Source of the DNA: Trissonchulus latispiculum
Taxonomy: Eukaryota > Nematoda > Enoplea > Enoplida > Ironidae
Assembly (NCBI GenBank): GCA_030248195.1
Contig: JASAND010028335.1
Span: forward strand, 1-64,000
Length of the DNA: 64,000 nucleotides
Direction of reading: 5' to 3'
Shown here one piece after another: positions 20,766 to 32,600 of the stretch (position 1 is the first letter of the stretch; each line of letters opens with the position of its first letter). The notes beneath the pieces were generated by a model that was not told where the DNA came from, did no database searches, and was given only the letters and a program-made list of their open reading frames with translations. Made by a program: the position numbers and the translations under genes.

Positions 20766-22860
20766 TTTAAAGCGTGTAATAAATGGTTTTCAGAAGCGGA
20801 GACAGTGCTCATGGTAACCCGCACAACTTATTTTCGTGAAATTAAATTGGCCTCATAATTTGCAGGATTTGTACGAGAGCCTTTTCTTTGTAAGCAAAGC
20901 TCTGCGTCAATGATAGTCTAAGCTAAATAACAAGATTGCACAGCATTTAAGGTGGGAAAATTTCGAGAAATAGTTTTGTGGTGCTAACATCTAACTAAGG
21001 AATGCATAATTTTGCTGCAGGAACTCAACGTGTAGGTGTTTATACGTATTTTGTGTAATTTTGCGGAAAATTAGCTTTAACTATTGGCGATCTTTCTTCA
21101 ATTAGTCAGTAGATGTGACATCCGGATTAGCTAATAGACCAGTGATGTCACAGGCAGGAGCGTATCCGGCGGAGCGCCCAATGGGCTCCGAACCTTCTTT
21201 TCGAAAGAAAAAAGTAGATTTTCAGTTATTCAGTTATTGTAACGGCAATATCGCACTTTTCAACACATTTCCTGATCGGACCCCTCTTTTTTAAATCGGC
21301 TCCTATTTTAAATTTTGGATACTCCCCTGGAAGCTTATGGTTTATCCCATTTGTGGTGGTAATACTAAATTTTGAAACTCTTGGATTTTAAGATTCAGTC
21401 ATTAGTAACTGAGTGCACCTGGGGCCAATGTAAAATATCTAAACCCGATTTAGCTATCTGTAAAACATGAATTTAACTGTTTCTAGCATTAATCCCTGGG
21501 CCGATCCTGTCAAAACGGGTTGAACTTAGTCTTTGATAGACCCGATTTCGGGTTTTTCTGTGTTGGGTTGACACCGATTCTGCCCTGTCTTATCAAACAA
21601 TTTTAGGTTTTGCAAAAGTTAACTAATTTTGACTCATGCTATTCACAGCAGGCTTTCACTGATTACGATATGATACGATATTACGGCGAGAACGAACTTT
21701 CAACTCATAATTATATGACTGGGGTTAGCGTTGATCACAAAATATATATACTGTGAAGTTGTGAACCCCATTATAAAACCCGAATCAGCGACTTAGATAG
21801 GATCTGCCCGGTCTTTGTATTTTGCTGCAGTTGCTGCTGTTTCTATTGTAGAATCACGAGTTTTACAATTTAAGCTGAGGCCTATCAAACCTAACATGCA
21901 TAAAAGTGTGTAGCAGGAATAACAAACAGTTCATAAAAGACGTTGTCCTTGTCACACTCATAATATATTGTGCAATTTTTGTCTGTTTTGCTGTGATTCT
22001 ACTATAATGTGAAGTGTGTTGTTGAGTTTTGTAGTCCTTTTCATTGCTCATGCATAATACTTTTCATCATAATAGTTTCTTATTGTAATTTATAGTTGGC
22101 TAGCTTTATTGTTATCTTGAATCTGAATGCAACTTTTTTGTACATGTAAGTAATATATTGTATAAAATTAAATCTGTGATGCGGCGTGAATATGGCGAGC
22201 ATTAGGTAAGACAGGTCATCAGATCTTTTGCGTAGGAGGGGATTAATTTCTTGTGCCCACCTTGTGGAAACCCACCATTTTTTATTCATAGCAAAAAATA
22301 GTCTGCTGGCATTTTCGCAAATGAAGTCCGATCGAACTTTTGGTATGTTTGGAACAGTAGTGACCCCCTCACAAGAATAATCACCCGCCCGTGGCGAAGC
22401 CAGAGGTCATGGCAGGTAATCCAGTAGGTACAATAGTTGGATAGCTTTGAGTTAGGACATGTAACATGCATAATATGGTGCAGGTGCGCGACGTCCATCA
22501 TAATGAGTGAGAGCGACTAGCAGCTAAACTTGAATTTTGCTCCAACGGTATTTGAGGGTCGGATTTTGGGTACCATGGCTTGGGAGTTATGCCTCGGCAG
22601 GCAAACTTAAATATATTAAGGTTGGGACTTGCGGCTATTACCACGCAAGAAATTTTCTGGCTGCGGCTTGTTAGCCGTCTAGGTGGATGAATTTTTGTGA
22701 ATATTCGGAAGGGGACATGCACATGGAGGGTGCTGTCTTAGTGCATACTGATTTATTGTCGGAAGTAGTAGCAACCTACAGGCAAGGTTTTTCTGAAGTG
22801 TGCTTGTTGTGGATGTTTACCTTAGTCAAACAAAATTCCGCTTTTGCTTGGTGTACAGAT
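20766..22860. other. intergenic, no gene recognised
   Basis: No exon, RNA gene or clear element ends seen. Ordinary A+T-rich sequence with a few short open frames lacking any domain. Confidence 0.45.
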
Positions 22861-23243
22861 TAGTGATGTGGCTCGGATCGGCGGCTAAGAATTTAGCCGA
22901 TCCGATCCAGCAAAATTATTTGTTGATTCGTTCCCGATCCGGCGATGCGAAATGACTCCTTCAAAAACGTAACCTAAGTGAAACCGGATTAAAGTCAGTT
23001 TTTGCATTGTCAAACACATCTTACACAAAAGCTTCGCTGAAATTTCTGCCATTCCGAAACACAACCGCATAGGTAAGGTGTAAAAATTATGGAGATTAAG
23101 AAAAAGAAAAAATAACGTTACTTGCTACAGTAAGCCAGACAATAAACGCTGGCTGCAGTCTAGTAAGAAATCAAAATAATAAAACACAAATTAAACATTA
23201 CGAATTTAGATACCAAAATGCAAATTTAACATCACGAATTTAA

Positions 23244-23853
23244 CCCTTTAATGCCTGAATTTCCTCCGGACTGACGGCTGAAAATGACAGATTTCACATT
23301 TTTGGCTGCCATTTTTTACTGGGAGCACGTAGAGAGATGGGACTAGCACCAATCGACAGAGAGTTGATTGCTCTACATTTCGTATGTAAGCATTGAAGGG
23401 TCCCCGATGCACCCAGGAAAAGTTAGAAGCCGTCAAAGTCGGAAAAAGTGCGAATTTTTGATAAAGTTGCATTGCAGAAAATCAACAAATTGATTTCTAG
23501 GAGCAAGAGTTGATTCTGAGGCGGAATAAACTATACGTCATTTTAATGCGCAGAATCTCCCCTATCACCTGATGAAACGGCTTTTCCGCAGATGAACTAC
23601 CGCCGGCTCTGGATTCGTTTGAATGCAATGCTCGAACAGGGCTTGAAATCATCAAAATTTTCATTGCCGGCGGGTTGCTATAAAAACTAGATTTTTCAAG
23701 CAGGTGTGGAAATATTTTCTGAAAATAGGGTGGACGCATTGAAGAAAAAAGGAGCAAGTTTCCAGACTGCCAACCGGCAACTGTACCTTGTCCCAAAAAT
23801 AAGATGACGAAAATCGCCACTTGGGCCGTATGGCCCTTCCCGGCATTAAAGGG
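23244..23853 (+). mobile_element. TTAA-flanked piggyBac-like MITE
   Basis: TTAA flanks (23240-23243, 23854-23857) with ends CCCTTTAATGCC and GGCATTAAAGGG. Both the target and a CCC terminal triplet fit piggyBac. No transposase present. Confidence 0.75.
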
Positions 23854-23929
23854 TTAAGATAAAACAACCGATAAAACAACTTTAACATATCAACTTTTTC
23901 AACTTTATCAACTTTTTCTAAATAATTGG

Positions 23930-24337
23930 ATGTATATTTATCCTATCGATCTTGTGCTTAATTTGGTAAACGTTACACCAAATGAAGCAGATGTGTTGGA
24001 TATCAATATCAAAATTAAAAATAAAGTTTTTATTACTACACTTTATGATAAAAGAAAGCAGTTTTCTTTTAAAGCACATTCTTTTCCAAGCGTAGAAAGT
24101 AACATATGTACGAAAAGTTGTTATAATGTATTTTTAAATGAGATTATTAGAATATCTCTAATTTGTTCGAATAAAGTCAACTTTATTTTTAACATTAACA
24201 TGTTAAAACAAAAGTTAATTTATAAAAATTATACAAATAGACTTTTAAAATTATATTTTCTAAAGGCTGTCAAACATCCAAATTTTAATAAGGATATCAA
24301 CATAGACCCTTTAGCTACTTGGAAAGTACTTTCGTAA
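23930..24337 (+). pseudogene. retroelement RT C-terminal fragment (Penelope-like?), copy 1
   Basis: An open frame of 135 residues with the pattern DVLDINIKIKNK...TTLYDKRKQFSF...FPSVESNI...LICS. It follows the order seen in the region after the catalytic site of Penelope-type RTs (I-x-x-T-x-L-Y-x-K, S-H/F-P, R-x-x-x-I-C). The catalytic YxDD region is not present here, so this is a 5'-truncated piece. A shorter, broken copy lies at 33.76-33.9 kb and both are followed by the same type of 3' sequence. Confidence 0.55.
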
Positions 24338-24519
24338 AATGTATTTTTAAAAATTGACTTTTACCTTTAAATTATCTCCTGCGGATATTGATGTCACAAA
24401 GTTTATATATTCCTGTATGTATTTGTTTAACTATCACTACTTGAGGCGACCGGCGGCGAAACTATTTTTCTATGATTTCTTAATTGGGGAATAAAAGATC
24501 TAAAAGCTTAATTCCATAC

Positions 24520-24566
24520 TCCTCCACTGATGAGCCGCGGGTATGAGAATCAAGTCTGGTAGAGGT
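24520..24566 (+). ncRNA. hammerhead-like motif 3' of RT fragment (core incomplete)
   Basis: CTGATGA at 24527-24533 is followed 20 bases on by GTC|TGG at 24554-24559. Flanks CTC-CCA and TGG-GAG pair as a helix with an internal loop, as in type I hammerheads. The expected GAAA core is missing (GAGAATC instead), so activity is doubtful. The same block recurs at 33976-34005. Confidence 0.3.
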
Positions 24567-24824
24567 CGCAAGCACGCACTAACATAGATTGTTTATTTGT
24601 TTTCTGTTTTATGTTATTTTTTCGTGTCTTTTACGATGTTTGTATATGTTGGAACATAATTATATATTGTACTTATCTATATTTTAGACGATTGGTTTTG
24701 TTTTGAATTTGATTACAAGTTCGAAACATTTACGCTGAAAAAGAAAAATCATATACTTATGTATTTAATGAAAATTAATATCAGTTAAAACAGTAATTTT
24801 TATAAGTAATTTCTTTTTTGAGAA

Positions 24825-25060
24825 GGGCCTAGCAACAGCGGTACACACTGTGACTATTACGTTGCTGCTCTCCGCAGGCCGTCTAAAAATACGGACAAAA
24901 GGCGTTATAAGCGAAGGTCAATGACAGAAACATGACCTCCAAGCCAGTCGGACGTATGTACGGTTATTTCAGTAGCATCCAGGTCAACAATGGTTGTCCA
25001 GCCAACCACTGTTTGTTGACCTTCGCATGTCAAGCACAACTAGGATGGTTAAAAGTAATT
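24825..25060 (-). mobile_element. SINE-like repeat, copy D
   Basis: Shares, in inverted orientation, the order of blocks seen in the other copies: GGTTATTTC, the GAGAAC-like AAACATGACCTCCAAGC block, GAAGGTCAATGACAG and CTCTCCGCA. Its low-coordinate end follows a T run, as expected for a reversed A tail. Confidence 0.5.
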
Positions 25061-26094
25061 TTAATTTAGATTAAAAACTATTACATGTTGGTGCTCCAGT
25101 CACCGAAACATTGTCGTTTTTTGGATCGCCGACAAGAAATGAAATGAAATCTTTGTCGGAATTCGGAAACTGAAACTGAAGCTTGAATTAAGCAGAAGAT
25201 TCGATCTACTACGACGATGGAAGACGGATGCATTTTCGAAAGCTAAGTTAATTCCTTGTTAAAATGTTCTAACTTTGCTCAGTTAATATTACACGATCAC
25301 TTCGATGTCCTGATATGAGTTTAGGGCTGATATCAGTTTAAAACTTGAGTAACATGTTCTCTATTAAAAATCTCTAATCTATTATCAAAGTTGTAAATAT
25401 TGTAAATATCATGGAGGTAAAATACTGGAAAATAACTGTTTTGATTTATGTCGCTTTTGTCACTAGATACCATTGGGTGAGTTTCATTCCTTCGGACAAA
25501 AACTTCAGTCTCGTTGCGACTAAGTTTTGGATGGTGGTAGTTGGATAATATCGAATTCGTCGGCACTTTGGTTATGCCATATATGCCCTTATGCTCAATG
25601 GACTAAGCAACTTTGCAGGAACGGAATTGGTGTTTTTTCAATTGCAGGAACGGAATTGATGTTTTTCAAGCCGGAAGTTAAAGCAAAGTTTTCTTACATG
25701 ACCTTCCACGGCTAACGTATCTATTTGCATGTAAATTGAATTAGGTCTCACCTATGCTGGCCATCAGGGGCTTTGGCAAAGTTCCTGTTGCAGTTAAGCC
25801 AGTTTGAGTAGGAATTAAGACCGTAACGGGTCAGAAACCGCGTTTAAGTAATAAAATGATCACAACTTTACTTAAATTTCAAATTATTTTTATTTCAAAT
25901 TCTTTTGATACTTGGTCTTTAATAACCAAAATTTGGTTTTGATTATGTAGGATTGAGAAGAGTAATTGGCATCGTGGGTGAAATAGGTCCCCTGTGTTTG
26001 TTACTGTTCTCAATCTGCCAAGTTAAAAGCTAAAATATAATAAACTTTTACAGTCTACAGTATTGGCAGACTTTCCTACTATCCTATCTGAGTG

Positions 26095-26450
26095 CTCGGC
26101 CATCCCTATCCTCCTTCCTTTGTCACTTCTTCTCCTTTTTCCTCTGACTCATCCATTTTTACACCCACACCCTCCGAGCGGGTGCACAGATTTCCGCCAT
26201 CTTAGTCACTATTGATATGCGGGGGGCAATTGTTATCTGTACCTAAGATCTCAGTTGCCCTGTGTATGACTGCGGTCACCTTAGCGTTGAGCTAAGGGGC
26301 CAATAACCGCACGTCAGAACCGCTTGGGGGTCATGTTTTCTGTCCGTGACCTTCGTCTCTCCGCCTCTTGTCTGCCGTTCTGCAGAATGCGGAGAGCAGC
26401 ACATAAAAGGTCTCTATGAGTGCCTGAAAGTGCTAAGCGCTTCGATAAAA
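26095..26450 (+). mobile_element. SINE-like repeat, copy A
   Basis: Contains CGCCATCTTAG, GCGGGGGGCA, CTTGGGGGTCATGTTTTC, TGACCTTCGTCTCTCCG and ATGAGTGCCTG in the same order as copy B. No clear A tail. Confidence 0.6.
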
Positions 26451-27043
26451 AAAGCAGATGAAATGCACTGTTATAAAAGCTTTAAAAACATTGTGAGAAG
26501 GAAACTTTATATAGCAGTGAGTATGACTCTTTCGGGTTTTGGATATCTAAGCCACAAAGAGCTCAATCATAAAACTTCACTCCGAAATTTTGACAACAGT
26601 AAACAACATTAATTAGAGAGATTTATGCATTAATTTATCAATTCATTTTTCATTATTGCTTAGCAGCTTAGTACACAGCACACAACAGGTTTGGCTTTTG
26701 CACTTTGATGCCAGATGCATTATTAAGCATATATGTAATAAGTTGTTTTTTACTAAGTGCTAAACTTGAGAAACTCAAAAACAACAGCAGAGAAGATAGT
26801 ATTGTAGAATTTTAAACAGCGTACAGGCAAAACAATTCCATGATCGAAGTCAAGTTCGATCACAAATATGCGTCAGGTACGGTTTCACCTAATGCGATGA
26901 TGGTAAACTAGTCGGATCGTCGATCCGACTGACTCAAGCGATCTGATCCGGACCGATCCACCAGGCCTACCGATCCGATCCTATCGGATCCGTCCCCCGA
27001 ATCGCGGATCGGATCGATTTTGCCGATCCGATCCACATCACTA

Positions 27044-27395
27044 ACTGAAAAGAATTAAGTATAGACTAATAAAAATCAGCATGGTTTTCTAAAATCTAAA
27101 TCAACTTTAACAAATCTAGTGTCTACCCTGCATTCGTGGTACTCAGCTCGGGACAGGTGTCAACGAGTGGATTGTGTGTACATTGATTTTGCTTGTGCTT
27201 TTGATTCTGTGCCTCATGGCAAACTGATGTATAAGCTTGGTATATGGCGTTATAGGTCGCCTGCTAAATTGGATAAAGGATTAAGATCTCGATCGCATAA
27301 AGTAATAGTTAATGGAGAGCTATCTAACAGTTTGCCAATAACAAGCGGCATCCCACAGGGCTCAGTTCTGGGTTCAATTTTGTTTTTGTTGTATA
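27044..27395 (+). pseudogene. LINE reverse transcriptase, 5' part before the insertion
   Basis: Codes for QHGFLKSKSTLTNLV, then motif A YIDFACAFDSVPHGK and motif B SGIPQGSVLGSILFLLY. The frame stops where the 3.5-kb TIR element begins. The LINE is cut at its left side by the end of the GATCCG element. CR1/jockey-like by its motif text. Confidence 0.85.
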
Positions 27396-27565
27396 TGTTA
27401 CGGGCAGATGAATAAATTGGACACTTCTGAAAGTGTCCAGATAAATTATGCATGTGCGCAGACAGATAGATAAATTCTTACAATTATCGCAATTTGTCCC
27501 GACAGATGAGTAAATTATCTATGTGTCCAGAACAAGGTTGGACAGATGCGTAAATTTTTAAACTT

Positions 27566-30457
27566 AGGGCCTTTTCGCGCGCGAGTTAAACGAGTAGAGT
27601 TAAACGAGTTAAAGTTAAAGATTTTAACCCCTGTTCGCGCACTCAGCGAGTTAACTTTAACCCTGCCTGTTTTAACTCTTTTAACTCTTGTTGGGTTAAA
27701 ACGAGCAGAGTTAAATGAGCTAAAATTGGGCGAGTTAAAATTAACTCGCTGAGTGCCCGAACAGGGGTTAAAAGATTTAATTTTAACTCGTTTATTACTC
27801 TGCCGATTCGTTTGCATTCTTTCCATGCGCGCGTTCAAATCAGATTAAAGCAGTGATCAACATAATCGGCAAACTATGCTTCCGCCTTGTCTTGAATGAA
27901 TTTCGGTGGTTTAATATTCCTCTTTTAACTAGTGCTACTAGTTGAAGACTACTTGTTATTCCTTATTTTGTAGAGATTAAACAGTTTTAAGGCGATTTGA
28001 TCGCGTACTTCTGGAAGGTGGTGGTGTTAAGATAAGTTTAAAAAGTTTTTCTAATTTTTTCTAATTTATGCAACAACGAGACCTGCAAAAGTCAAAAATG
28101 AAAGGGTCCTAGCAGTAAAGTAATGTCGTTGCCTTTTAAAAACACCATTTAAAACCATTCTAACACCAACCTCTGTTCTGTGAGTTGGCAAGTAAAATAC
28201 AGATTAGTATAGGAATATGGTAACCTAAGCTTAAGCAGTTCTTAACGCAATATTATGATAAACTGGAATTCTAAAAATAGGCTCCTCTATAACAGTGTCT
28301 TATAACGTCCGCGGTTAGTTTTAGCACTCCTCTTGGCTTTGGTTATATTATCCATGTTCCTTGTGGAGATATGGTATAAACTAGGAAGTATGGGATGAAA
28401 GGAGAAATCATGTCAGACAAATATGTGGCACTGGTTTTGGAATACACATACATGGTACCACCACAGCTATGTATCTCGTGGTAAAAGGTGGTTTAATTGC
28501 AGGAAATGGAGTTCTCAGCTAAGTTCGTCTTGATATCGTTTTGTAATTTATAAATTGCCAAAGAAATACAGGTAGTAAGTTGTATAGTAGAGGTTTGCCG
28601 CGGAGCAGGGATTGGCATGGCGAGTGAAAAAGGTCTTTCCGTGTCCGTCCCTGCTTCTCAGGCAATGCCAAATTCCAAGCCATAACAAACCGGTTACCTG
28701 CATAGGGTTCTTTCTTAAAGTATTGGCACAGCACAAAATAATGCAATCGCGGACTTTCCCTCCTTTCCTGTCTGATGCTTGGCCTTCCCTCCGACCCTTT
28801 TCTGCAGCCTTTATTTTGACCACTGCCTTCCCAAGCAGGCTTACTAAGGCTTCAGCCATCTTAGGCACTATTGGCATGCGGGGGGCAGCATATGTCGGTA
28901 AGCGACATACGTTACCCTGGGTGTGTCCGAAATAACCGTACGCCAGCTTGGCTTGGGGGTCTTGTTTTCTATCCTTGACCTTCGTCTCTCCGTCTCTTGT
29001 CCGCTTGCGGAATACGGAGAGGCAGCATAGAGGGGCCTCAGATGAGTGCCTGGAATGCTAGGTCACAACCAAAAAAAAAAAAAAAAAAAAAAAAAAAACA
29101 GTTTTAAGCATCTATGCCCAAATGTTTAATTTACTAACTGCAAAGCGCAATCTAGATGGCGCCCAAACCACCGTAAGACCATCGCAGCAGTTTGATTGGA
29201 TATGTTTTTCTAGCCAGTTTAAACTTGAAGTAGGTAGCTTCCCTTTCCTTTAGCAAATTATTCGACTGTGCAATATTAAAGGGGGTGTGCGTTGGAATTA
29301 AACGTTTTACACTGGAAAAGCTACTTAGTCATTTGTCGCATAATAGTACACAGCAAAGCTCAATATAACAAGTAGCTGCTCCTTGAACGGTGTTAGTGTG
29401 CAATACACGGTGTCATTCATGATGGCTTTCACACTGTGCTTTGCTTATACAGTGCTTTGTTACCGAGCAGGGATCCCTAAAACCAATTTAAGGAAGGGAT
29501 ACATCATGAAAATGTTATGGTAACGGATTCTGCTTATTTCCACACATAACTTTGTAACACATGTTCGGAGTTTAAGTTTTGAGTTGTTTCATTCAGTACT
29601 TAACGAATAATTATCTATCGATTAATTCCATGTAATTTGAAAATGTGTGTAACGACGGTTCCGCAGCAAAAATGCTATTCCTAGGTGTTTGTCAGAGTCG
29701 ACAGAAACTTTTCACATTTTACAAGCCAGTCAATCATGAAGAATTGAAGACTTATAAGCTAACAGGGTGTAAGCACCGACCAATCAGGTAGCGCCTCTTT
29801 GAAGTAGCGCTAGCCAATCAAGCCTGGCAGTATTTTGAAACAGCCAATCAAAGCTAACCAAACTGAATGCCATAAAAGGAATAACTTTGAGCGTTTCACA
29901 GTGTATTTCATAGGATCAATTTCGCGACTTTTCTCAACACATTTTATGCAATTAAATATTATTCCACACTACTTATTTTGCAAATGCAGTAACAGTTAAC
30001 TATTTGTTCTGAGCCGAAAAATAAAGATTTTGTAAAAAAACTTGCATTAGCAAAATAAATAAGCCAAAATGTTACGTAAAATACTACTTTTGGTTTAGTT
30101 GATCTGTAGTGCTTTCATGCGACCTGCCTTATTTTTAACTCGTTTAACCCCCGTGCCGCATCGACAGTTAAAATTCAATGGGAAAAGTTGCTGCAGAGTT
30201 AAAGGAGTTAATTTTAACTCGCGCGCGAAAAGGGGTTGAGTTAAAATCCGTGGATTTTAACCCATTATGTGCGCGCGAATGCAGGTAGAGTTAAACGAGT
30301 TAATTTTAACCCCTGGTCGCGCGAGCACCGAGTTAAAAAGCGTTTAACTCGTTTAACCCCAGCTAGTTAAAATTAACTCATTTAACTCTTTTAACCCTGG
30401 CGCGAAAAGGATCGAGTTAATTTTAACTCGTTTAACTCGCGCGCGAAAAGGCCCTAA
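27566..30457 (+). mobile_element. inner TIR element with GAGTTAAA words
   Basis: Ends GGGCCTTTTCGCGCGCGAGT and its complement, each followed by many GAGTTAAA / TTTAACTC words separated by GCGCGAA blocks. It lies close to the left arm of the 27396-30890 element, so it is a nested insertion. The flank is TA on each side. Related fragments: 34300-34585 and from 61950. Confidence 0.75.
28730..29098 (+). mobile_element. SINE-like repeat, copy B, with poly(A) tail
   Basis: Same block order as copy A, ending ATGAGTGCCTGGAATGCTAGG and a run of about 28 A. The clean tail suggests it is the youngest copy in the window. The start and a Pol III promoter were not identified; it could also be a truncated non-LTR derivative. 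Confidence 0.65.
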
Positions 30458-30890
30458 GAACTAATAGTGCAGAATATTTGTGTTTATATCTGTTGTTTGA
30501 CTTCAGTATTGTTCGTCACTTTATTTTAAATAGTTTATTCATTGTTCTAAAGCTTGTTATTATAGTTTATTAGCATTTTGCTAAATTTTAAATCTGTTAC
30601 TTTAAAAATTTGTTACTTGATTTAATTTATTTTAGATAGCATTTATTTGATATCGTTCCAATTATTGATCGCTATTGATAATTTATTTGTTTGTTAATTA
30701 ATTTTAAATATTTTATGTACTTATTTAAGCATCTGTCCAACCTTGTTCTGGACACATAGATAATTTACTCATCTGCCCGGACAGAATGCGATAATTGTAA
30801 GAATTTATCTATCTGTCTGCGCACATGCATAATTTATCTATCTGTCTGGACACTTTCAGAAGTGTCCAATTTATTCATCTGCCCGTAACA

Positions 30891-31860
30891 TATATAAATG
30901 ATCTGATATTGTCAGTTGCACATAGTTCTGTGAAGCTTTTTGCAGATAACGCTAAGTTCGTGCCCAAAAATTATGGCAGTAGGCTACAAGATGATCTTAA
31001 CTCCTTGAGTGCTTGGGCTATAGATTGGCAGTTGAATCTGTCCATACCGAAGGGTCATGTATTTTGATTGGTGGATCACACAGCAGGTGGACTTGTATTT
31101 AACGGGAGAACCAATGGAGAATGTGGGAGATGTAAATGATTTAGGAGTTCTGTTATCAGGAGAACAAAAAGTTTCTAAGTACTGCGAAAAAGTAAGTGGA
31201 GCAGCACAGGTTGTGTCAGCAAGAATATTTAGATCTTTTCAAACTCTAGATACTCAGATGCTACTTAAATTGTATAAAACTTATGTTAGACCGTTAGTGG
31301 AATATAACACATGTTTGGTCACCGTATCCATTGAAAGATATTGCTAAGCGTGCTCAACGAGTTTTCACAAAACGCTTGCCGGGAATGTACAATCTTTCAT
31401 ATGTAGATAGTTTTGAGGCCTTATGACTAGCTAGTTTAGAATATCGAAGATTGGCTAATGATGCAATCTTGTGCTACAATGATTTGATATGGACTTTTCT
31501 GACTATTTTCAGTACTGTTCTGATGGGGGTACAAAAGGACATAAGCTAAGATTTAAAGCTTTGCTTAGACCAAATTTGGTTTTATTTCATTTGGAGGGTA
31601 GTTAATCTTTGGAACTCTCTACCGAAGAGGCTGTAAACTCAACCACAGTAAGTATTCTTCGGAACCAACTTGAAACTTTGAACCTGAGAAATTTTCTTAA
31701 AGGGCGGGGACTTATGTATATACGAATATGTATTTTGTATTTATACTAACAAATGTCAGTATTAATGAGTTTACTGTAAATTTATATTAAAATTGTGACT
31801 TCGTACTAATAAACATTTTATTGTTTTGAATTATGTTACTTCCTTCTTCAAGTAAATTAC
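30891..31860 (+). pseudogene. LINE reverse transcriptase, 3' part and tail
   Basis: Continues the RT with INDLILSVAHSSVKLFADNAK, where the family catalytic text is FADD; here the second Asp is Asn. Then LNSLSAWAIDWQLNLSI, KLYKTYVRPLVEYNT, a frame break near 31320, and further LINE C-terminal text (FTKRLPGMYNLSYVDSF, LEYRRLANDAILCYNDL). The 3' end has CTTGT repeats at 31862-31876. Confidence 0.8.
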
Positions 31861-32099
31861 TCGTCTTGTCTTGTCTTGATTTTTTGTGAACGTTGCTATA
31901 ACGTGGAAGGAACATCTACATAAGCATACCAGGATACCGAACCCTGACATTTAAACCCATAGTGACTGTATTTGGAAAATTTCACAAATTGATTTTTCAT
32001 CTACAGGTGTTAAATTTATACTGGACAGTCCTCCACATTCAAGGAATCATTGTGAACGCCTGGATAGGGCTAGCCGGGTCTTATCTTTATTACCCCCAC

Positions 32100-32240
32100 C
32101 ACTCAAAACCCTTAAAACTTGACCAAATGAGGACTTCAGATTCGTGTTCTACGGCCCCGAAAACCCCTATATACATCTTTTCAGAAAAATCGGAGACAGA
32201 AAATTTTTCGATTTTTCTTGGCCCCCCCTGACAGATCACA
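32100..32240 (+). repeat. fragment of the 20.2-kb foldback family
   Basis: Shares AACTTGACCAAATGAG, CAGATTCGTGTTCT and CGAAAACCCCTA with the element at 20162-20757, with internal deletion. Confidence 0.6.
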
Positions 32241-32274
32241 AAGATCTAATTTTTTTTTGTCGAGGTGCTCAGCA

Positions 32275-32600
32275 TTTGTCAGGCACTCACTGAGGCCTAT
32301 GGAATGCTGCCCTCCGCGGTCCGTTCAAACAAAATGGACAAGAGACGGAGAGGCGAAGATCAAGGATAGAAAACTTGACCCCCAAGCAGTTCTGACGTAC
32401 GGTTATTTCAGTCGCCCCCAGGGCAACCTCTGTTGTGCCTGCCAACAGAGGTCGCCCCCCGCAGATCAACAGCGACTAGGATGGCGGAAGTCTATTATAC
32501 CCCTCGGATGGGCAAAAGGGGAAAAAAGATAGGCTGCAGAAAGGAGTCGGAGGGTAGGCCGAGTACTCAGACAGGAAAGTTGAAAAATCAGATAAGGATT
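32275..32600 (-). mobile_element. SINE-like repeat, copy C
   Basis: Inverted copy of the 26.1/28.7-kb family: CAGGCACTCA, AGACGGAGAGGCGAAG, AAAACTTGACCCCCAAGC, GTACGGTTATTTC and GGATGGCGGAAG match the complements of the other copies. Confidence 0.6.

Larger units (their letters stand above)
22861..27043 (+). mobile_element. hAT-like composite element with GATCCG words
   Basis: The left end TAGTGATGTGGCTCGGATCG and the right end CGATCCGATCCACATCACTA are inverted copies, followed inward by dense CGATCCGATC/GGATCGG words on both sides. The 8-bp flanks (GTACAGAT and ACTGAAAA) do not match, so the ends may come from different events. The interior has a TTAA element, a Penelope-like RT piece and two SINE-like copies. 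The right edge abuts LINE RT sequence. Confidence 0.6.
27396..30890 (+). mobile_element. 3.5-kb TIR element inserted in LINE RT, TATA target
   Basis: Ends TGTTACGGGCAGATGAATAA and its exact complement; the arms of about 150 bp hold words of the type GGACAGATG-RTAAATT. It is flanked by TATA on both sides (27392-27395, 30891-30894). Taking out the element and one TATA joins the RT frame perfectly (LFLLY to INDL), which supports a 4-bp duplication. Same ends as 48885-50473. No transposase recognised; interior filled with another element and a SINE-like copy. Confidence 0.85.

Noticed and set aside
22280..22730. Coding exons between 22.0 and 22.8 kb on the - strand
   Set aside because: Short open frames with no domain, no paired splice sites and no phase agreement.
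24527..24556. Active hammerhead ribozyme
   Set aside because: The GAAA core strand is absent in both copies; kept only as a hammerhead-like candidate.
27515..27838. Open frames rich in ELKL/FNSFN repeats
   Set aside because: They are translations of GAGTTAAA words in the inner TIR element.
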